Shown: positions 46,230 through 54,622, counted from the first letter of the stretch. The stretch is 64,000 nucleotides of DNA from JAHFUI01 sp039931615 (GCA_039931615.1 JBDTRR010000030.1:5991-69990); one strand, 5' to 3'. Notes: generated from the sequence alone by a model not told the origin. Numbers and translations: made by a program.

Positions 46230-46766
46230 CTACCACTCGACTTCCGGCACGCCGGCGCGGTGGTTGGCGAGCCGGGCGGCGACGAACAGCAGATCGGACA
46301 GCCGGTTGATGTAGCGGATCAGCGTCGCATCGACCGCCGGCTCGAGCGACACCATCCGGCGTTCCGCGCGGCGGCAGACGGCGCGCGACAGATGCAGCGC
46401 GGCGCCGCCCGGGCTGCCGCCGGCGAGAATGAAGCGGCGCAGCGGCGGCAGCTCGAGCTCGTAGCGGTCGATCAGCGCTTCGAGCCGGGCGACGTCGGCG
46501 TCAGCGATCGCCGCTTTCGTCACCCGGTCTGCTATCTTGGCTGCCGGATCGGCGAGACGGGCGCCCACCGCGAACAGGTCGCGCTGGATCTGGGCGAGCG
46601 CGGCGTCGAGCTCGGCATCGGCAATCGTCGCGCGGGCGACGCCGAGGCTGGCGTTCACCTCGTCGACCTCGCCGTAGGCGTCGACGCGGGCGTCGTGCTT
46701 GCTGACGCGCGTCCCGTCGAACAGCGAGGTCTCCCCCGCATCGCCGGTACGCGTGTAGATTTTCAC
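46230..46766 (-). CDS. Cob(I)yrinic acid a,c-diamide adenosyltransferase (PduO type)
   Basis: 178 residues. The ATP-binding start KIYTRTGDAGETSLFDG and the motifs DEVNASLG, RFILAGGSPGGAALHLSR and YINRLSDLLFVAAR identify a PduO/MMAB-type ATP:cob(I)alamin adenosyltransferase, which makes coenzyme B12. GTG 46766 begins the conserved domain; the longer frame would overlap mutY. TATAAT 9 nt upstream suggests a leaderless mRNA. Confidence 0.92.
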   Translation of the reverse strand: MKIYTRTGDAGETSLFDGTRVSKHDARVDAYGEVDEVNASLGVARATIADAELDAALAQIQRDLFAVGARLADPAAKIADRVTKAAIADADVARLEALIDRYELELPPLRRFILAGGSPGGAALHLSRAVCRRAERRMVSLEPAVDATLIRYINRLSDLLFVAARLANHRAGVPEVEW

Positions 46767-46775
46767 GTCGGCGCG

Positions 46776-46781
46776 ATTATA
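46776..46781 (-). promoter_or_regulatory. -10 element (TATAAT) of the adenosyltransferase gene
   Basis: A perfect TATAAT on the minus strand, 9 nt before GTG 46766. It lies 2 bp from the divergent mutY start codon. Confidence 0.55.
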
Positions 46782-46783
46782 CG

Positions 46784-47491
46784 ATGCCCGTTTCCAGCTC
46801 TCCGAAGAAGCCGCCGCCGCTGCCACTGCCGCCGGCCGGCGATCGCCGCCGCTTCCGCCAGCGGCTGCTCGCCTGGTACCGCCGCCACGGGCGCGATCTC
46901 CCGTGGCGCAAGACCAGCGACCCCTACCACATCCTGGTGTCGGAGATCATGCTGCAGCAGACCCAGGTCGACCGGGTGCTGCCGAAATACCAGGAGTGGC
47001 TGGAGAAGTACCCGTCGCTGGAGGCACTGGCGGCAGCGCCCGAGCAGGACGTGACCGACGCCTGGTATCCGCTCGGCTACAACATCCGGCCGCGCCGCCT
47101 GCAAACCATTGCCCGCGAATCGGTCGCCCGCTACGGCGGCGCGCTGCCGGCCGACGAAGCGACGCTGCTGTCGTTCAAGGGAATCGGCGCCTACACGGCC
47201 GGCGCCATCCGGAGCTTCGCGTTTCACCAGCGCGCGGCGATTCTGGATACCAACGTCGCCCGCGTCCTGTTCCGGATCTTCGTCGGCGCCGGCGATGCAA
47301 AGAGCCACGCCACCAGACGCCACCTGTGGAAGCTCTCCGAAACCCTGGTGCCCCACCGCCACGTCTTCGACTTCAACCAGGCGCTGATGGACTTCGGCGC
47401 CATGGTCTGCGTCGCGCGCCGCCCGCGGTGCCTGATCTGTCCGATGGCCAAGGGCTGCCGCTCGTTTCCCTTCAACCCCGAAGGGTCGTGA
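46784..47491 (+). CDS. mutY: A/G-specific adenine glycosylase, catalytic domain only
   Basis: 235 residues; full MutY is about 350. Catalytic Glu54 is in SEIMLQQTQV, the helix-hairpin-helix is LLSFKGIGAYTAGAI, and catalytic Asp155 is in AILDTNVARVL. The iron-sulfur cysteines Cys209, Cys216, Cys219 and Cys225 have the C-x6-C-x2-C-x5-C spacing. The enzyme removes adenine opposite 8-oxoguanine. The usual C-terminal MutT-like domain, which recognises 8-oxoG, is absent, but a separate NUDIX gene overlaps the stop by 4 bp. Confidence 0.9.
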   Translation: MPVSSSPKKPPPLPLPPAGDRRRFRQRLLAWYRRHGRDLPWRKTSDPYHILVSEIMLQQTQVDRVLPKYQEWLEKYPSLEALAAAPEQDVTDAWYPLGYNIRPRRLQTIARESVARYGGALPADEATLLSFKGIGAYTAGAIRSFAFHQRAAILDTNVARVLFRIFVGAGDAKSHATRRHLWKLSETLVPHRHVFDFNQALMDFGAMVCVARRPRCLICPMAKGCRSFPFNPEGS

Positions 47492-47874
47492 CCCGCATCA
47501 TCGTCGGCGCCGCCGTGATCGAACGCGACGGCCGGTTTCTGATCACCCGGCGGCAGAAGGGCGTGCACCTGGAGGGGCTGTGGGAGTTTCCCGGCGGCAA
47601 ATGCGAGCCGGGAGAAACCCTGCCGGGATGTCTCGCCCGGGAGCTGAGGGAAGAGCTCGACGTCGAGGCCGTTGTCGGCGAAGAAATATTCACGACCGTA
47701 CATGCCTATCCAGAGCGGCTGGTCGAGCTGCACTTCCTGCGCTGCGAGCTGATCGACGAGCCACGCCCGCAGCTCGGACAGCAGATGCAGTGGGCCGCGC
47801 GGGCCGGCCTGCACCGGCTGCCCTTCCCGCCCGCCGACATCGAGCTGATTCGCAAATTGACACGGCAGGCCTGA
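47488..47874 (+). CDS. MutT-like NUDIX hydrolase
   Basis: 128 residues, the usual MutT size. The NUDIX box begins FPGGKCEPGETLPGCLAREL and closes with REELD. The fold start VIERDGRFLITRRQKG and the late LHRLPFPPADIELIRKL are MutT/MutY-C-like. It may hydrolyse 8-oxo-dGTP, and because it is coupled to a MutY lacking its C-terminal domain it could also act as that domain in trans. GTG 47488 overlaps the mutY stop (GTGA). Confidence 0.88.
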   Translation: MTRIIVGAAVIERDGRFLITRRQKGVHLEGLWEFPGGKCEPGETLPGCLARELREELDVEAVVGEEIFTTVHAYPERLVELHFLRCELIDEPRPQLGQQMQWAARAGLHRLPFPPADIELIRKLTRQA

Positions 47875-47886
47875 ACGTCTGATGAC

Positions 47887-47948
47887 GGGACGGTCTAAAG
47901 ACCGTCCCCTACCAAAAATCGGGTGTAGGACACGCCCTTCAGGGCGTG
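47887..47948. repeat. Twin hairpins between convergent genes
   Basis: GGGACGGTCT-AA-AGACCGTCCC (47887-47908) and CACGCCCT-TC-AGGGCGTG (47931-47948) are perfect stems with 2-base centres, joined by a linker with CTACC/GGTGTAG pairing. The layout matches the dispersed two-hairpin repeat with wholly different stem sequences. It may end transcription from both sides, but has no T-tract. Confidence 0.55.
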
Positions 47949-48014
47949 CCGCGGGAGGCGGGCGTCTCCAGGACCATCCGTCGAGGGACGACGTGGGCCG
48001 GCGAAGACTGAAAC

Positions 48015-49034
48015 CTACGACTGGTTGGGAATTGGCCTGGCCTCCCCGATGCTCACGAACGGCAGCGCGGCCACCGCCGCCGGCTGGCCGGCAACGGACA
48101 CGGCTGTCCCCGGCGCGAGAAAGTCCCGATGCAGGTAGGCCAGCGCAATCGGCCGGCCCAGCGACGGCGAGGCCGCGCTGCTGGTGACGTGGCCGATCAC
48201 CCGGCTCTCGACCGTGATGTCGGCGCCGGCAGCCGGCACCACCGCCCCTTCCAGCAACAGCCCGGCAAGCTTGCGCGCGACCCGGCCGTGGCCGCGATGG
48301 AGCACGCGGATGATGACCTCCTGGCCGACGTAACACCCTTTCGACAGGCTGATCGCACGCGGCTCGATTCCCGCTTCGAGCGGAATCGTGTCGGTGTCCA
48401 TGTCCAGGTTGAACTTCGGCATCCCGGCTTCGATGCGGATCGCGGCGGCAACTTCGGGCCCGGCCGCCGGAACGCCTTCGGCCGCGAGCGCCGCCCGGAG
48501 GACGTCCACGCACCGCTGCTCGACATAGACGTCAAAACCGGGCTCCCCGGTATCGGTGATCCTGGTCACGATCGCCGCGCCGCCGGCGAACGCCACACGG
48601 CGATTGCCGTGCTCGGGCAGCATCGAAATCTCGCCGCCCGGATCCCCGACCAGCCGGCCGACAATCGGCGCCGCCTCGGGCCCGACGATGGCGAGGGTGA
48701 AGAACGTGTCGGTGACATCGCCGAGCTGGACATCCTCGCTGAAGATGAACTGATCGAGCCTCGCCATCACGCCGTCTTTCTGTGCGAGCGGGACCGTCAG
48801 CAGCATGACGTCGCCAAGCTCATAGACGAACAGGTCGGCGATCATCCGGCCCTGCGGCGTCAGGTAGGCGGCGTAACACCCCTCGCCCGGCTTCAGCGCC
48901 ACGACATCGTTGGTCAGCAGGCCCTGCAGATACGAGGCGCGATCGGCGCCGGAGACGACGATGCGGCCGCGATCGGAGCGGTCGATGCTGGCCGCCCGCT
49001 GGCGGGCCGCCTGATAGGTATCGGTTGAAAGCAT
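48015..49034 (-). CDS. YgfZ/GcvT-like folate-binding protein
   Basis: 339 residues of the aminomethyltransferase-like fold. KGCYVGQEVIIRVLHRGH carries the K-G-C-x-x-G-Q-E signature of YgfZ/IBA57, tetrahydrofolate-binding proteins that support iron-sulfur enzyme assembly and repair. IVVSGADRASYLQGLLTNDV is the matching N-terminal motif. ATG 49034 was used; the long upstream extension overlaps the divergent gene. Confidence 0.88.
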   Translation of the reverse strand: MLSTDTYQAARQRAASIDRSDRGRIVVSGADRASYLQGLLTNDVVALKPGEGCYAAYLTPQGRMIADLFVYELGDVMLLTVPLAQKDGVMARLDQFIFSEDVQLGDVTDTFFTLAIVGPEAAPIVGRLVGDPGGEISMLPEHGNRRVAFAGGAAIVTRITDTGEPGFDVYVEQRCVDVLRAALAAEGVPAAGPEVAAAIRIEAGMPKFNLDMDTDTIPLEAGIEPRAISLSKGCYVGQEVIIRVLHRGHGRVARKLAGLLLEGAVVPAAGADITVESRVIGHVTSSAASPSLGRPIALAYLHRDFLAPGTAVSVAGQPAAVAALPFVSIGEARPIPNQS

Positions 49035-49039
49035 GGTGC

Positions 49040-49045
49040 TATATG
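49040..49045 (+). promoter_or_regulatory. -10 element (TATATG) of the secreted hydrolase gene
   Basis: TATATG lies 8 nt before ATG 49054, the same spacing as other likely leaderless genes in the window. Confidence 0.35.
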
Positions 49046-49053
49046 CTGGCCTC

Positions 49054-50721
49054 ATGGCCCTGTCCCATTCTATCCGCGCCGTTGGGCTCGTCGCCGCGAC
49101 CGCCCTGGCTGCCGGTGCACAGACGCCTTCGTCCGCGGCGGGCACGGCGAAATACACCGTCTTCCTGCGCGGCAGCCAGATCGGCACTGAAGAGATCGCC
49201 GTGGTCCGCAACGCCGATGGATGGACGGTGTCGAGCAACGGACGAATCGGCCCGCCGCTCGATCTGACGACCCGGAACCTGCAGATTCAGTACGACGCCG
49301 AATGGAAGGGCCGGGCGCTGACGCTCGACGCCACCGCCGGCGCCCAGCTGTTCGGCCTCCGCATCAGCGTGGCCGGCACGACCGCGACGACGCATGTCGA
49401 CAACGCCGGTCAGGCGGTCGACCGGACCGATACCGTGGCCGCCGACGTCGTGCTGCTGCCCAACCCGTTCTTCGCCGCGTACGCCGCGATCGCCGCGCGA
49501 TTGAAGACGGCAAGTCCCGGCGCCATCATCCCGGCCTACCAGGGTGGGCCGATCCCGATCTCGGTGGTGGTCGGGGATTCCGGGCCGGACAGGATTCAGA
49601 CGGTGGCACGGCTGATCGAGGCGCGCCGCACCCACGTGACGCTGGCGGCGACGGGACAGCCGGGCGTCGAAGCCGACGTCTGGGGCGACGAGGCCGGCCG
49701 CCTCCTGCGCGTCAGCGTGCCGGCGCAGTCGATCGATTTCGTCCGCGACGACATCGCGTCGGTCTCGACGCGGCGGGTCGCCATCTCCCGCGCCGGCGAT
49801 GAACCGGCGCGGATTCCCGCCAACGGCTTCAACCTGATCGGCACGATCACGAAGCCGGCCGGCGCGGCCGGGAAACGACTCCCCGCGCTGGTGCTGGTCG
49901 GCGGATCGGGGCCGATCGATCGGGACGGCACCGTCGCCGATATTCCCGTCTACGGTCAGCTTGCCAACGCCCTGGCCGATGCCGGCTACCTGGTTCTGCG
50001 CTACGACAAGCGCGGCGTCGGCCAGAGCGGCGGGCGGATCGAGACCGCCGGCTTCGCCGAATACGCGGAGGACCTGCGCGCCGCGGTCAAGTTCGTCGCC
50101 GACCGGAAGGATGTCGATGCCAAGCGCATCGCGGTGGCCGGCCACAGTGAAGGCGGGGCGATCGCGCTGGTCGCCGCGGCCAAAGACAAGCGCATCGCCG
50201 CGCTCGTCCTCCTCGCCGCTCCCGGCGTCCCCGGCAGCGACCTGGTCCTGGCGCAGCAGAAGCGGCTGCTCGACCGCTCCGGCCTCTCGGACGCCGACAA
50301 GCAGGCGCGGATCGACCTGCAGAAGCAGATTCACGAGGCGGTGATCACCGGCAAGGGCGTGGAGGCGCTGCCGGCGAGCGTGCGCCGGCAGGTCGACAAC
50401 GCGGAGTTCTCCAGCATCCTGACGCACGACCCCGCCAAGATCCTGCCGAAGGTGCGGCAGCCGATCCTGATCGTGCAGGGCAGCCTGGACACCCAGGTCG
50501 AGCCCTCGAACGCGGAGCATCTCGCCGAACTGGCGCGGGGCCGCAAGGACGCCGCTCCGGCCGAAGTCGTCAGCATCCCGGGCGTCAACCACCTGATGGT
50601 GCCGGCGACGACCGGCGAGGTCGACGAATATCCGGCGCTGAAAGACAAACGGATCAGCGCCCTGGTCGCGTCCTCGATCGTGGCCTGGCTGCAGAAGGCG
50701 TGGCCGGCGTCGGGCCGGTGA
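49054..50721 (+). CDS. Secreted alpha/beta hydrolase with N-terminal accessory domain
   Basis: 555 residues. Signal peptide to about residue 24 (ALAAGAQ). Residues ~30-255 are a strand-rich domain of unknown family. Residues ~260-550 are an alpha/beta hydrolase: VLVGGSGPIDRDG, nucleophile AGHSEGGAIAL, acid QGSLDTQVEPS and histidine PGVNHLMVP. Similar proteins are annotated as esterases or peptidase-like; the substrate is unknown. ATG 49054 starts the signal peptide and follows a TATATG. Confidence 0.78.
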   Translation: MALSHSIRAVGLVAATALAAGAQTPSSAAGTAKYTVFLRGSQIGTEEIAVVRNADGWTVSSNGRIGPPLDLTTRNLQIQYDAEWKGRALTLDATAGAQLFGLRISVAGTTATTHVDNAGQAVDRTDTVAADVVLLPNPFFAAYAAIAARLKTASPGAIIPAYQGGPIPISVVVGDSGPDRIQTVARLIEARRTHVTLAATGQPGVEADVWGDEAGRLLRVSVPAQSIDFVRDDIASVSTRRVAISRAGDEPARIPANGFNLIGTITKPAGAAGKRLPALVLVGGSGPIDRDGTVADIPVYGQLANALADAGYLVLRYDKRGVGQSGGRIETAGFAEYAEDLRAAVKFVADRKDVDAKRIAVAGHSEGGAIALVAAAKDKRIAALVLLAAPGVPGSDLVLAQQKRLLDRSGLSDADKQARIDLQKQIHEAVITGKGVEALPASVRRQVDNAEFSSILTHDPAKILPKVRQPILIVQGSLDTQVEPSNAEHLAELARGRKDAAPAEVVSIPGVNHLMVPATTGEVDEYPALKDKRISALVASSIVAWLQKAWPASGR

Positions 50722-50783
50722 GCCTGACGCGGTGTTTCATCCGCTGGTTGAAGCCGTCGCGGGTTTCCTTTTCACCGGCGAAC

Positions 50784-50789
50784 TAAGAT
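50784..50789 (+). promoter_or_regulatory. -10 element (TAAGAT) of the FHA gene
   Basis: TAAGAT lies 8 nt before ATG 50798. It supports choosing that start over the longer frame beginning 50732. Confidence 0.4.
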
Positions 50790-50797
50790 ACCGGTCA

Positions 50798-51091
50798 ATG
50801 TGGATCCTCCGCGCCTCCGAAGCCAGCGGCTCGTTGACGTTCCGGCTCGCCAACGGCACCGCCAGGACAGTCGGCCGGGCGGCGGCCGCCGACTTCATCC
50901 TCGACGTCGCGCTGGTCTCGCGGGTGCACTGCCGCCTGGTGGCGAGCGACGAGGCGCTCGCCATCGAGGATCTGGCGAGCACCAACGGCACTTTTCTCAA
51001 CAATCAGCGGATCGAGAAGGGCAGGGCGACCGGCGGCGACCGGTTGCGCCTCGGCCGCGTCGAGCTGACGGTGGAAAAGGCGGTCAGCTGA
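50798..51091 (+). CDS. Stand-alone FHA domain protein
   Basis: 97 residues consisting of one forkhead-associated domain. The phosphothreonine-binding residues are all present: Gly26-Arg27, Ser41-Arg-Val-His44 and Ser61-Thr-Asn-Gly-Thr. FHA modules bind phosphothreonine peptides made by Ser/Thr kinases, but no kinase is nearby. The longer frame from 50732 would add 22 residues before the domain. Confidence 0.85.
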   Translation: MWILRASEASGSLTFRLANGTARTVGRAAAADFILDVALVSRVHCRLVASDEALAIEDLASTNGTFLNNQRIEKGRATGGDRLRLGRVELTVEKAVS

Positions 51092-51097
51092 GCGGTT

Positions 51098-51754
51098 CTA
51101 GCCCGGCGCTCCCCTCCCGGCCAGGTACGGATTGGTCCGGCGCTGCTCCCCGATCGTCGTCGCCGGCCCGTGGCCCGGGAACACCTCCGCGTCGTCGCCG
51201 AACGCAAACAGCACGCGGCGGATCGAATCGATCAGCGTGTCGTAGTCGCCTCCCGGCAGATCGGTGCGGCCGATCGATCCAGCGAAGAGGGTGTCGCCGA
51301 CGAACAGCGCCTTACCAGCCGCGCCCCGTTTCCCGACCTGCAGGCAGACGCCGCCCGGACAGTGTCCGGGCGTGTGGTGCGGCCGGACGTCGTAGCTTCC
51401 GAAGCCAATCACTTCTCCAGGCGAGTAGAAGACGTCGACCGGCGGCGGCGCCTCGACGCGCACGCCGAACATAATCCCCTGCGCGACCACCTGCTCGTAG
51501 AGAAACAGATCGTCGCGGTGGAGGTAGATCGGGACCCCGAGCGCCCGCTTCGCCGCCGCCACGCCGGTGATGTGGTCGATGTGCGCGTGGGTCAGCAGGA
51601 TGTGGCCGACGCGCAAGGCCTGCCGCTCCGCGAAGACCAGCAACTGCTCGACCTCGTCGCCGGGATCGATCAGCACCGCCTCGCGCGTGTCCTCGCAGCC
51701 GAGGATGAACCCGTTCTTGAAAAACGGACCGACCGCCTGGGTCTCGACTATCAT
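51098..51754 (-). CDS. MBL-fold hydrolase (glyoxalase II-like)
   Basis: 218 residues. Metal ligands are in THAHIDH (55-61), TPGHCPGG, GDTLFAGSIGRTD and FPGHGPAT. This set is typical of the glyoxalase II / persulfide dioxygenase-like group; HCPGG and the short C-terminus favour a small GloB-like thioesterase. Only 6 bp separate its start from the divergent receiver-like gene. Confidence 0.88.
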   Translation of the reverse strand: MIVETQAVGPFFKNGFILGCEDTREAVLIDPGDEVEQLLVFAERQALRVGHILLTHAHIDHITGVAAAKRALGVPIYLHRDDLFLYEQVVAQGIMFGVRVEAPPPVDVFYSPGEVIGFGSYDVRPHHTPGHCPGGVCLQVGKRGAAGKALFVGDTLFAGSIGRTDLPGGDYDTLIDSIRRVLFAFGDDAEVFPGHGPATTIGEQRRTNPYLAGRGAPG

Positions 51755-51760
51755 CAGCTG

Positions 51761-52108
51761 GTGATCCTAGCAGTCGTTGACGACCTGATGTTCACATCCA
51801 AAATCAAGACGACCGCGGCACAGGTCGGCGTGCCGGTCGCCTTCGCGCGATCGAGCGCCGCCGCGCTGGACCAGATGCGGACGAACGCGCCCTCCCTGGT
51901 CATCTTCGATCTGAACAGCACCCGCACCGATCCGCTGGGAACGGTCGCCGAGATGAGGCGCGACCCCGCGCTGGCCTCGATTGCGACCGTCGGCTTCGTC
52001 TCCCACGTGCAGACCGATCTGATCGACGCGGCGCGCCAGGCCGGCGTCGGCGACGTGATGGCCCGCTCGGCGTTTACGGCGCGGCTGGCCGAGATCCTGA
52101 CGCGCTGA
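51761..52108 (+). CDS. Degenerate receiver-domain protein
   Basis: 115 residues resembling one CheY-like receiver. Strand 1 keeps acidic residues (AVVDDLMF) and strand 3 keeps a possible phospho-acceptor (LVIFDLNSTRTD), but the conserved lysine near the end is replaced (GDVMARSAF), so normal phosphoryl signalling is doubtful. There is no output domain. GTG 51761 is used; an ATG ten codons later would cut strand 1. It is divergent from the MBL gene by 6 bp. Confidence 0.6.
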   Translation: MILAVVDDLMFTSKIKTTAAQVGVPVAFARSSAAALDQMRTNAPSLVIFDLNSTRTDPLGTVAEMRRDPALASIATVGFVSHVQTDLIDAARQAGVGDVMARSAFTARLAEILTR

Positions 52109-52139
52109 AGCGCTGTCCGTTTGTACCACTTTCCGCTTG

Positions 52140-52202
52140 TACGTGGGGTCCGGCCCTGGGTTAGCCGGACCGTGGAAGGTCCGCATGACCCGGACCCACG
52201 GA
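52140..52202. repeat. Diverged copy of the dispersed two-hairpin repeat
   Basis: Outer arms CGTGGGGTCC and GGACCCACG pair, hairpin 1 is GTCCGGC...AGCCGGAC with a longer loop, and hairpin 2 is GGTCCGCATGACCCGGACC-like and imperfect. The middle CCGTGGAAGGTCC is conserved. It lies just upstream of the MFS gene. Confidence 0.7.
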
Positions 52203-52223
52203 CAAAGGAAAATACACCCAGCC

Positions 52224-53531
52224 GTGAATCCCTACATCGCCCTCCTTCGCACCAACCGGAACTTCCGGCTGCTGTTCATCGGCCAGATGATTTCGCAGCT
52301 CGGCGACTGGTTCAACAGCGTCGCGGTGTTCGCGCTGCTGCTCGATCTGACCGGATCGGCGACCGCCGTCGCCTGGATGCTGATCGTCAACTTCCTGCCG
52401 ATCGCCATCGTCGGACCGCTGGCCGGGGTGGTCGTCGATCGGGTCAACCGGCGCAAGGTGATGATCGCCGCCGACGTCGTGCGCGGCGTGCTCATTCTCG
52501 GGCTGCTGCTGGTGCGGCGGGCCGACCAGATCTGGATCGCCTACGTGGTGATGGCGCTGACCGTCTCGGCGTCGGCGTTTTTCGAGCCGGCCAGGACGGC
52601 GACGATTCCCAACATCACCGCAGGCGATGAGCTGCTGGCGGGCAACGCGCTGTCGAGCGCGCTCTGGTCGGCGATGCTGGCGATCGGCGCCTCGATCGGC
52701 GGCCTGGTCACGGTGCTGGCCGGCGGCGACGCGGCGTTCGTCATCAACGCGGTGTCGTTCTTCGCCTCGGCCGTCATCATCGCCCGGACCGATTACGACG
52801 CCCGGCCGCTGCCGGGCCCCCGGCCGCAGGGGCTGGCGGCGCTGACCGGCTGGTCGGACCTGATCGAGGGGTTCCGCTACCTGCGGCACCACTCGCACGT
52901 CGCGGCGCTGATGTTCGTCAAGTTCGGATGGGGCATTGCCGGCGGCGTCCTGCTGCTGCTGACGATCTTCGGGCAGCGGGTCTTTCCGGTCGCCGGCAGC
53001 ACGGCGGCGGGCATCGGCGTGCTGTATGGCGCCCGCGGCATCGGCGCCGGCCTCGGACCGATCACGCTGCGCTGGATGCTCGGCCAGACGCCGGCCGCGC
53101 TGCGGCGGACGCTTGGACCGGCCTACTTCGTCGTTGGCGGGTTCTACATCGCGCTCGCCTTCGCGCCGACGCTGCCGATCGCCGCGCTGGCGGTGCTGTG
53201 CGCCCACTTCGGCGGTTCGATTCTGTGGGTGTTCAGCACGGTGCTGCTGCAGCTGGAGGTCCCGGATCGCTTTCGCGGCCGGGTGTTCGCCGCCGAGCTC
53301 GCGCTGGTGACCCTCAGCTCGTCGGTGTCGAGCTACTGGACCGCCTACCAGCTCGATCGCGGCGGGTGGTCACCGCGCACGCTGTCGTTCTCGCTGGGGG
53401 CGATGTTCATGGTGCCGGGCCTGGTGTGGCTGCTGATCCTGTCGCGGTGGCAGGCACCGCCGACGGAGGCCGGGACGGAGCCGGCGGCGACGTCCGGGGC
53501 TGAAGAGGCGCTGGAGGGACGTGTCGGTTGA
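52224..53531 (+). CDS. MFS transporter
   Basis: 435 residues with about 12 hydrophobic helices. FRLLFIGQMISQLGDWFNSVAVF at helix 1 and PLAGVVVDRVNRRKVMI after helix 2 are typical of the MFS_3 (EntS-like) group of drug or siderophore exporters. The substrate is unknown. GTG 52224 was chosen because the longer frame would translate the dispersed repeat. The C-terminal ~20 residues are a polar tail. Confidence 0.85.
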   Translation: MNPYIALLRTNRNFRLLFIGQMISQLGDWFNSVAVFALLLDLTGSATAVAWMLIVNFLPIAIVGPLAGVVVDRVNRRKVMIAADVVRGVLILGLLLVRRADQIWIAYVVMALTVSASAFFEPARTATIPNITAGDELLAGNALSSALWSAMLAIGASIGGLVTVLAGGDAAFVINAVSFFASAVIIARTDYDARPLPGPRPQGLAALTGWSDLIEGFRYLRHHSHVAALMFVKFGWGIAGGVLLLLTIFGQRVFPVAGSTAAGIGVLYGARGIGAGLGPITLRWMLGQTPAALRRTLGPAYFVVGGFYIALAFAPTLPIAALAVLCAHFGGSILWVFSTVLLQLEVPDRFRGRVFAAELALVTLSSSVSSYWTAYQLDRGGWSPRTLSFSLGAMFMVPGLVWLLILSRWQAPPTEAGTEPAATSGAEEALEGRVG

Positions 53532-53555
53532 GGGCCTGCCTTTTGCCTCTTGGCC

Positions 53556-53807
53556 TTACTTCTTCTTGAGTATCTCCATCGCGCTCTGGACCAGCTGCTT
53601 CGCGTCGTCCAGCTGCTCGAGCACGAGGGCGATGTCCATGCGCGGCTTGCCCGGCCAGCGCTCGCTGCGGCAGTACACGCCGTGCTGTCCGACCAGCGCC
53701 AGCGAATCGGTCAGCAGGTCGAGCGCGACGGCGAGCCGGCCCCGCGAGCTGCCCATCATCGTCTCGTGGTGCTCGAGCGTGTCGCGGTGCTTCTCGAAGA
53801 CTGACAT
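53556..53807 (-). CDS. Small helical hypothetical protein
   Basis: 83 residues, acidic/basic mixed, predicted mostly helical (LVLEQLDDAKQLVQSAMEIL near the C-terminus, ending KKK), with one cysteine (GVYCRSERW). It begins 8 bp after the SDR gene on the same strand and has normal codon bias, so it is probably a real coupled gene. No family was recognised. Confidence 0.55.
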   Translation of the reverse strand: MSVFEKHRDTLEHHETMMGSSRGRLAVALDLLTDSLALVGQHGVYCRSERWPGKPRMDIALVLEQLDDAKQLVQSAMEILKKK

Positions 53808-53815
53808 GCGCGGCT

Positions 53816-54544
53816 CTACTTCCGCGGCGGCCGGGTCGGCCGCAGCTCGACACGACTGGGCAGGCTTCGGGCCGGATGGCGGAGCAGGTTGACGACGACG
53901 TCCGCGACGTCTTCGGGCGCGACCTTCCAGTCGGCGCCTTTCGTCTCGTCCCCGCCGGCGAACCCGGTCGCCACCGAGCCCGGCATCACATAGCTGACGC
54001 GGATGTTGTCGTAGCGAACCTCCTGCATCAGCGCCTCGCTGAAGGCGTTCAGGCCCGACTTGGTGGCGCAGTAGGCGGCGGCGCCCGGAAAGGCATTGGT
54101 GCCCGCCAGGCTGCTGATGTTGATGATGAAACCGCCGCCGCGCTGGCGGAGCTGCGGAATCGCCGCGTGACACATGTTGAAGGCGCCAGTCAGGTTGGTC
54201 TCGATCACCTCAGACCACTGCTCGGGCGTCATCTCGGCCACGGTCGCGAAGATACCGACACCGGCGTTGTTGATCAGGAAATCGAGGCCGCCGAACCGCG
54301 TCACGGTAGCCGCGATCGCGCGATCGGCATTCGGATAGCGGCGCACGTCGGCCTGGAGCGTCTCGACGGCGCCGGGACCGGCCCGCTCGATCACCGGCCT
54401 GGCCTCGGCCAGATGCGCCTCGCTCATGCCCGTGATCATCACCCGGACTCCGTCGGCGACCAGCGCCGACGCGATCGCCAGACCGATTCCCCGGGACCCG
54501 CCGGTGACCAGTGCAACCTTGCCGTTCAGGGAATCCACATCCAT
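53816..54544 (-). CDS. SDR family oxidoreductase
   Basis: 242 residues. TGGSRGIGLAIASAL near the N-terminus, INNAGVGIF, catalytic Ser in NISSLAG and YCATKSG. It resembles NADP-dependent ketoreductases of the FabG/YdfG kind; the substrate is unknown. The start at 54544 is adjacent to a 62-bp inverted repeat shared with the divergent gene. Confidence 0.85.
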   Translation of the reverse strand: MDVDSLNGKVALVTGGSRGIGLAIASALVADGVRVMITGMSEAHLAEARPVIERAGPGAVETLQADVRRYPNADRAIAATVTRFGGLDFLINNAGVGIFATVAEMTPEQWSEVIETNLTGAFNMCHAAIPQLRQRGGGFIINISSLAGTNAFPGAAAYCATKSGLNAFSEALMQEVRYDNIRVSYVMPGSVATGFAGGDETKGADWKVAPEDVADVVVNLLRHPARSLPSRVELRPTRPPRK

Positions 54545-54545
54545 T

Positions 54546-54607
54546 GTCCCCTGGAATCGTGAAGGGTCACCTGACTCCCAGGCGACCCCTTCACGATTCC
54601 AGGGGAC
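54546..54607. promoter_or_regulatory. Long perfect inverted repeat between divergent genes
   Basis: Two perfectly matching 21-bp arms (54546-54566 and 54587-54607), beginning GTCCCCTGGAATC, flank a 20-bp centre, and the match continues into the centre with one bulge. It spans nearly the whole gap between the SDR gene (minus) and the MDH-like gene (plus) and directly abuts the latter's -10 element. Confidence 0.6.
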
Positions 54608-54613
54608 TAGAAT
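54608..54613 (+). promoter_or_regulatory. -10 element (TAGAAT) of the MDH-like gene
   Basis: TAGAAT immediately follows the right arm of the inverted repeat and lies 9 nt before GTG 54623. Confidence 0.45.
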
Positions 54614-54622
54614 AGCCCACCA

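Noticed and set aside
52137..52223. N-terminal extension of the MFS transporter
   Set aside because: It translates the dispersed repeat. Transporter similarity begins right after GTG 52224.
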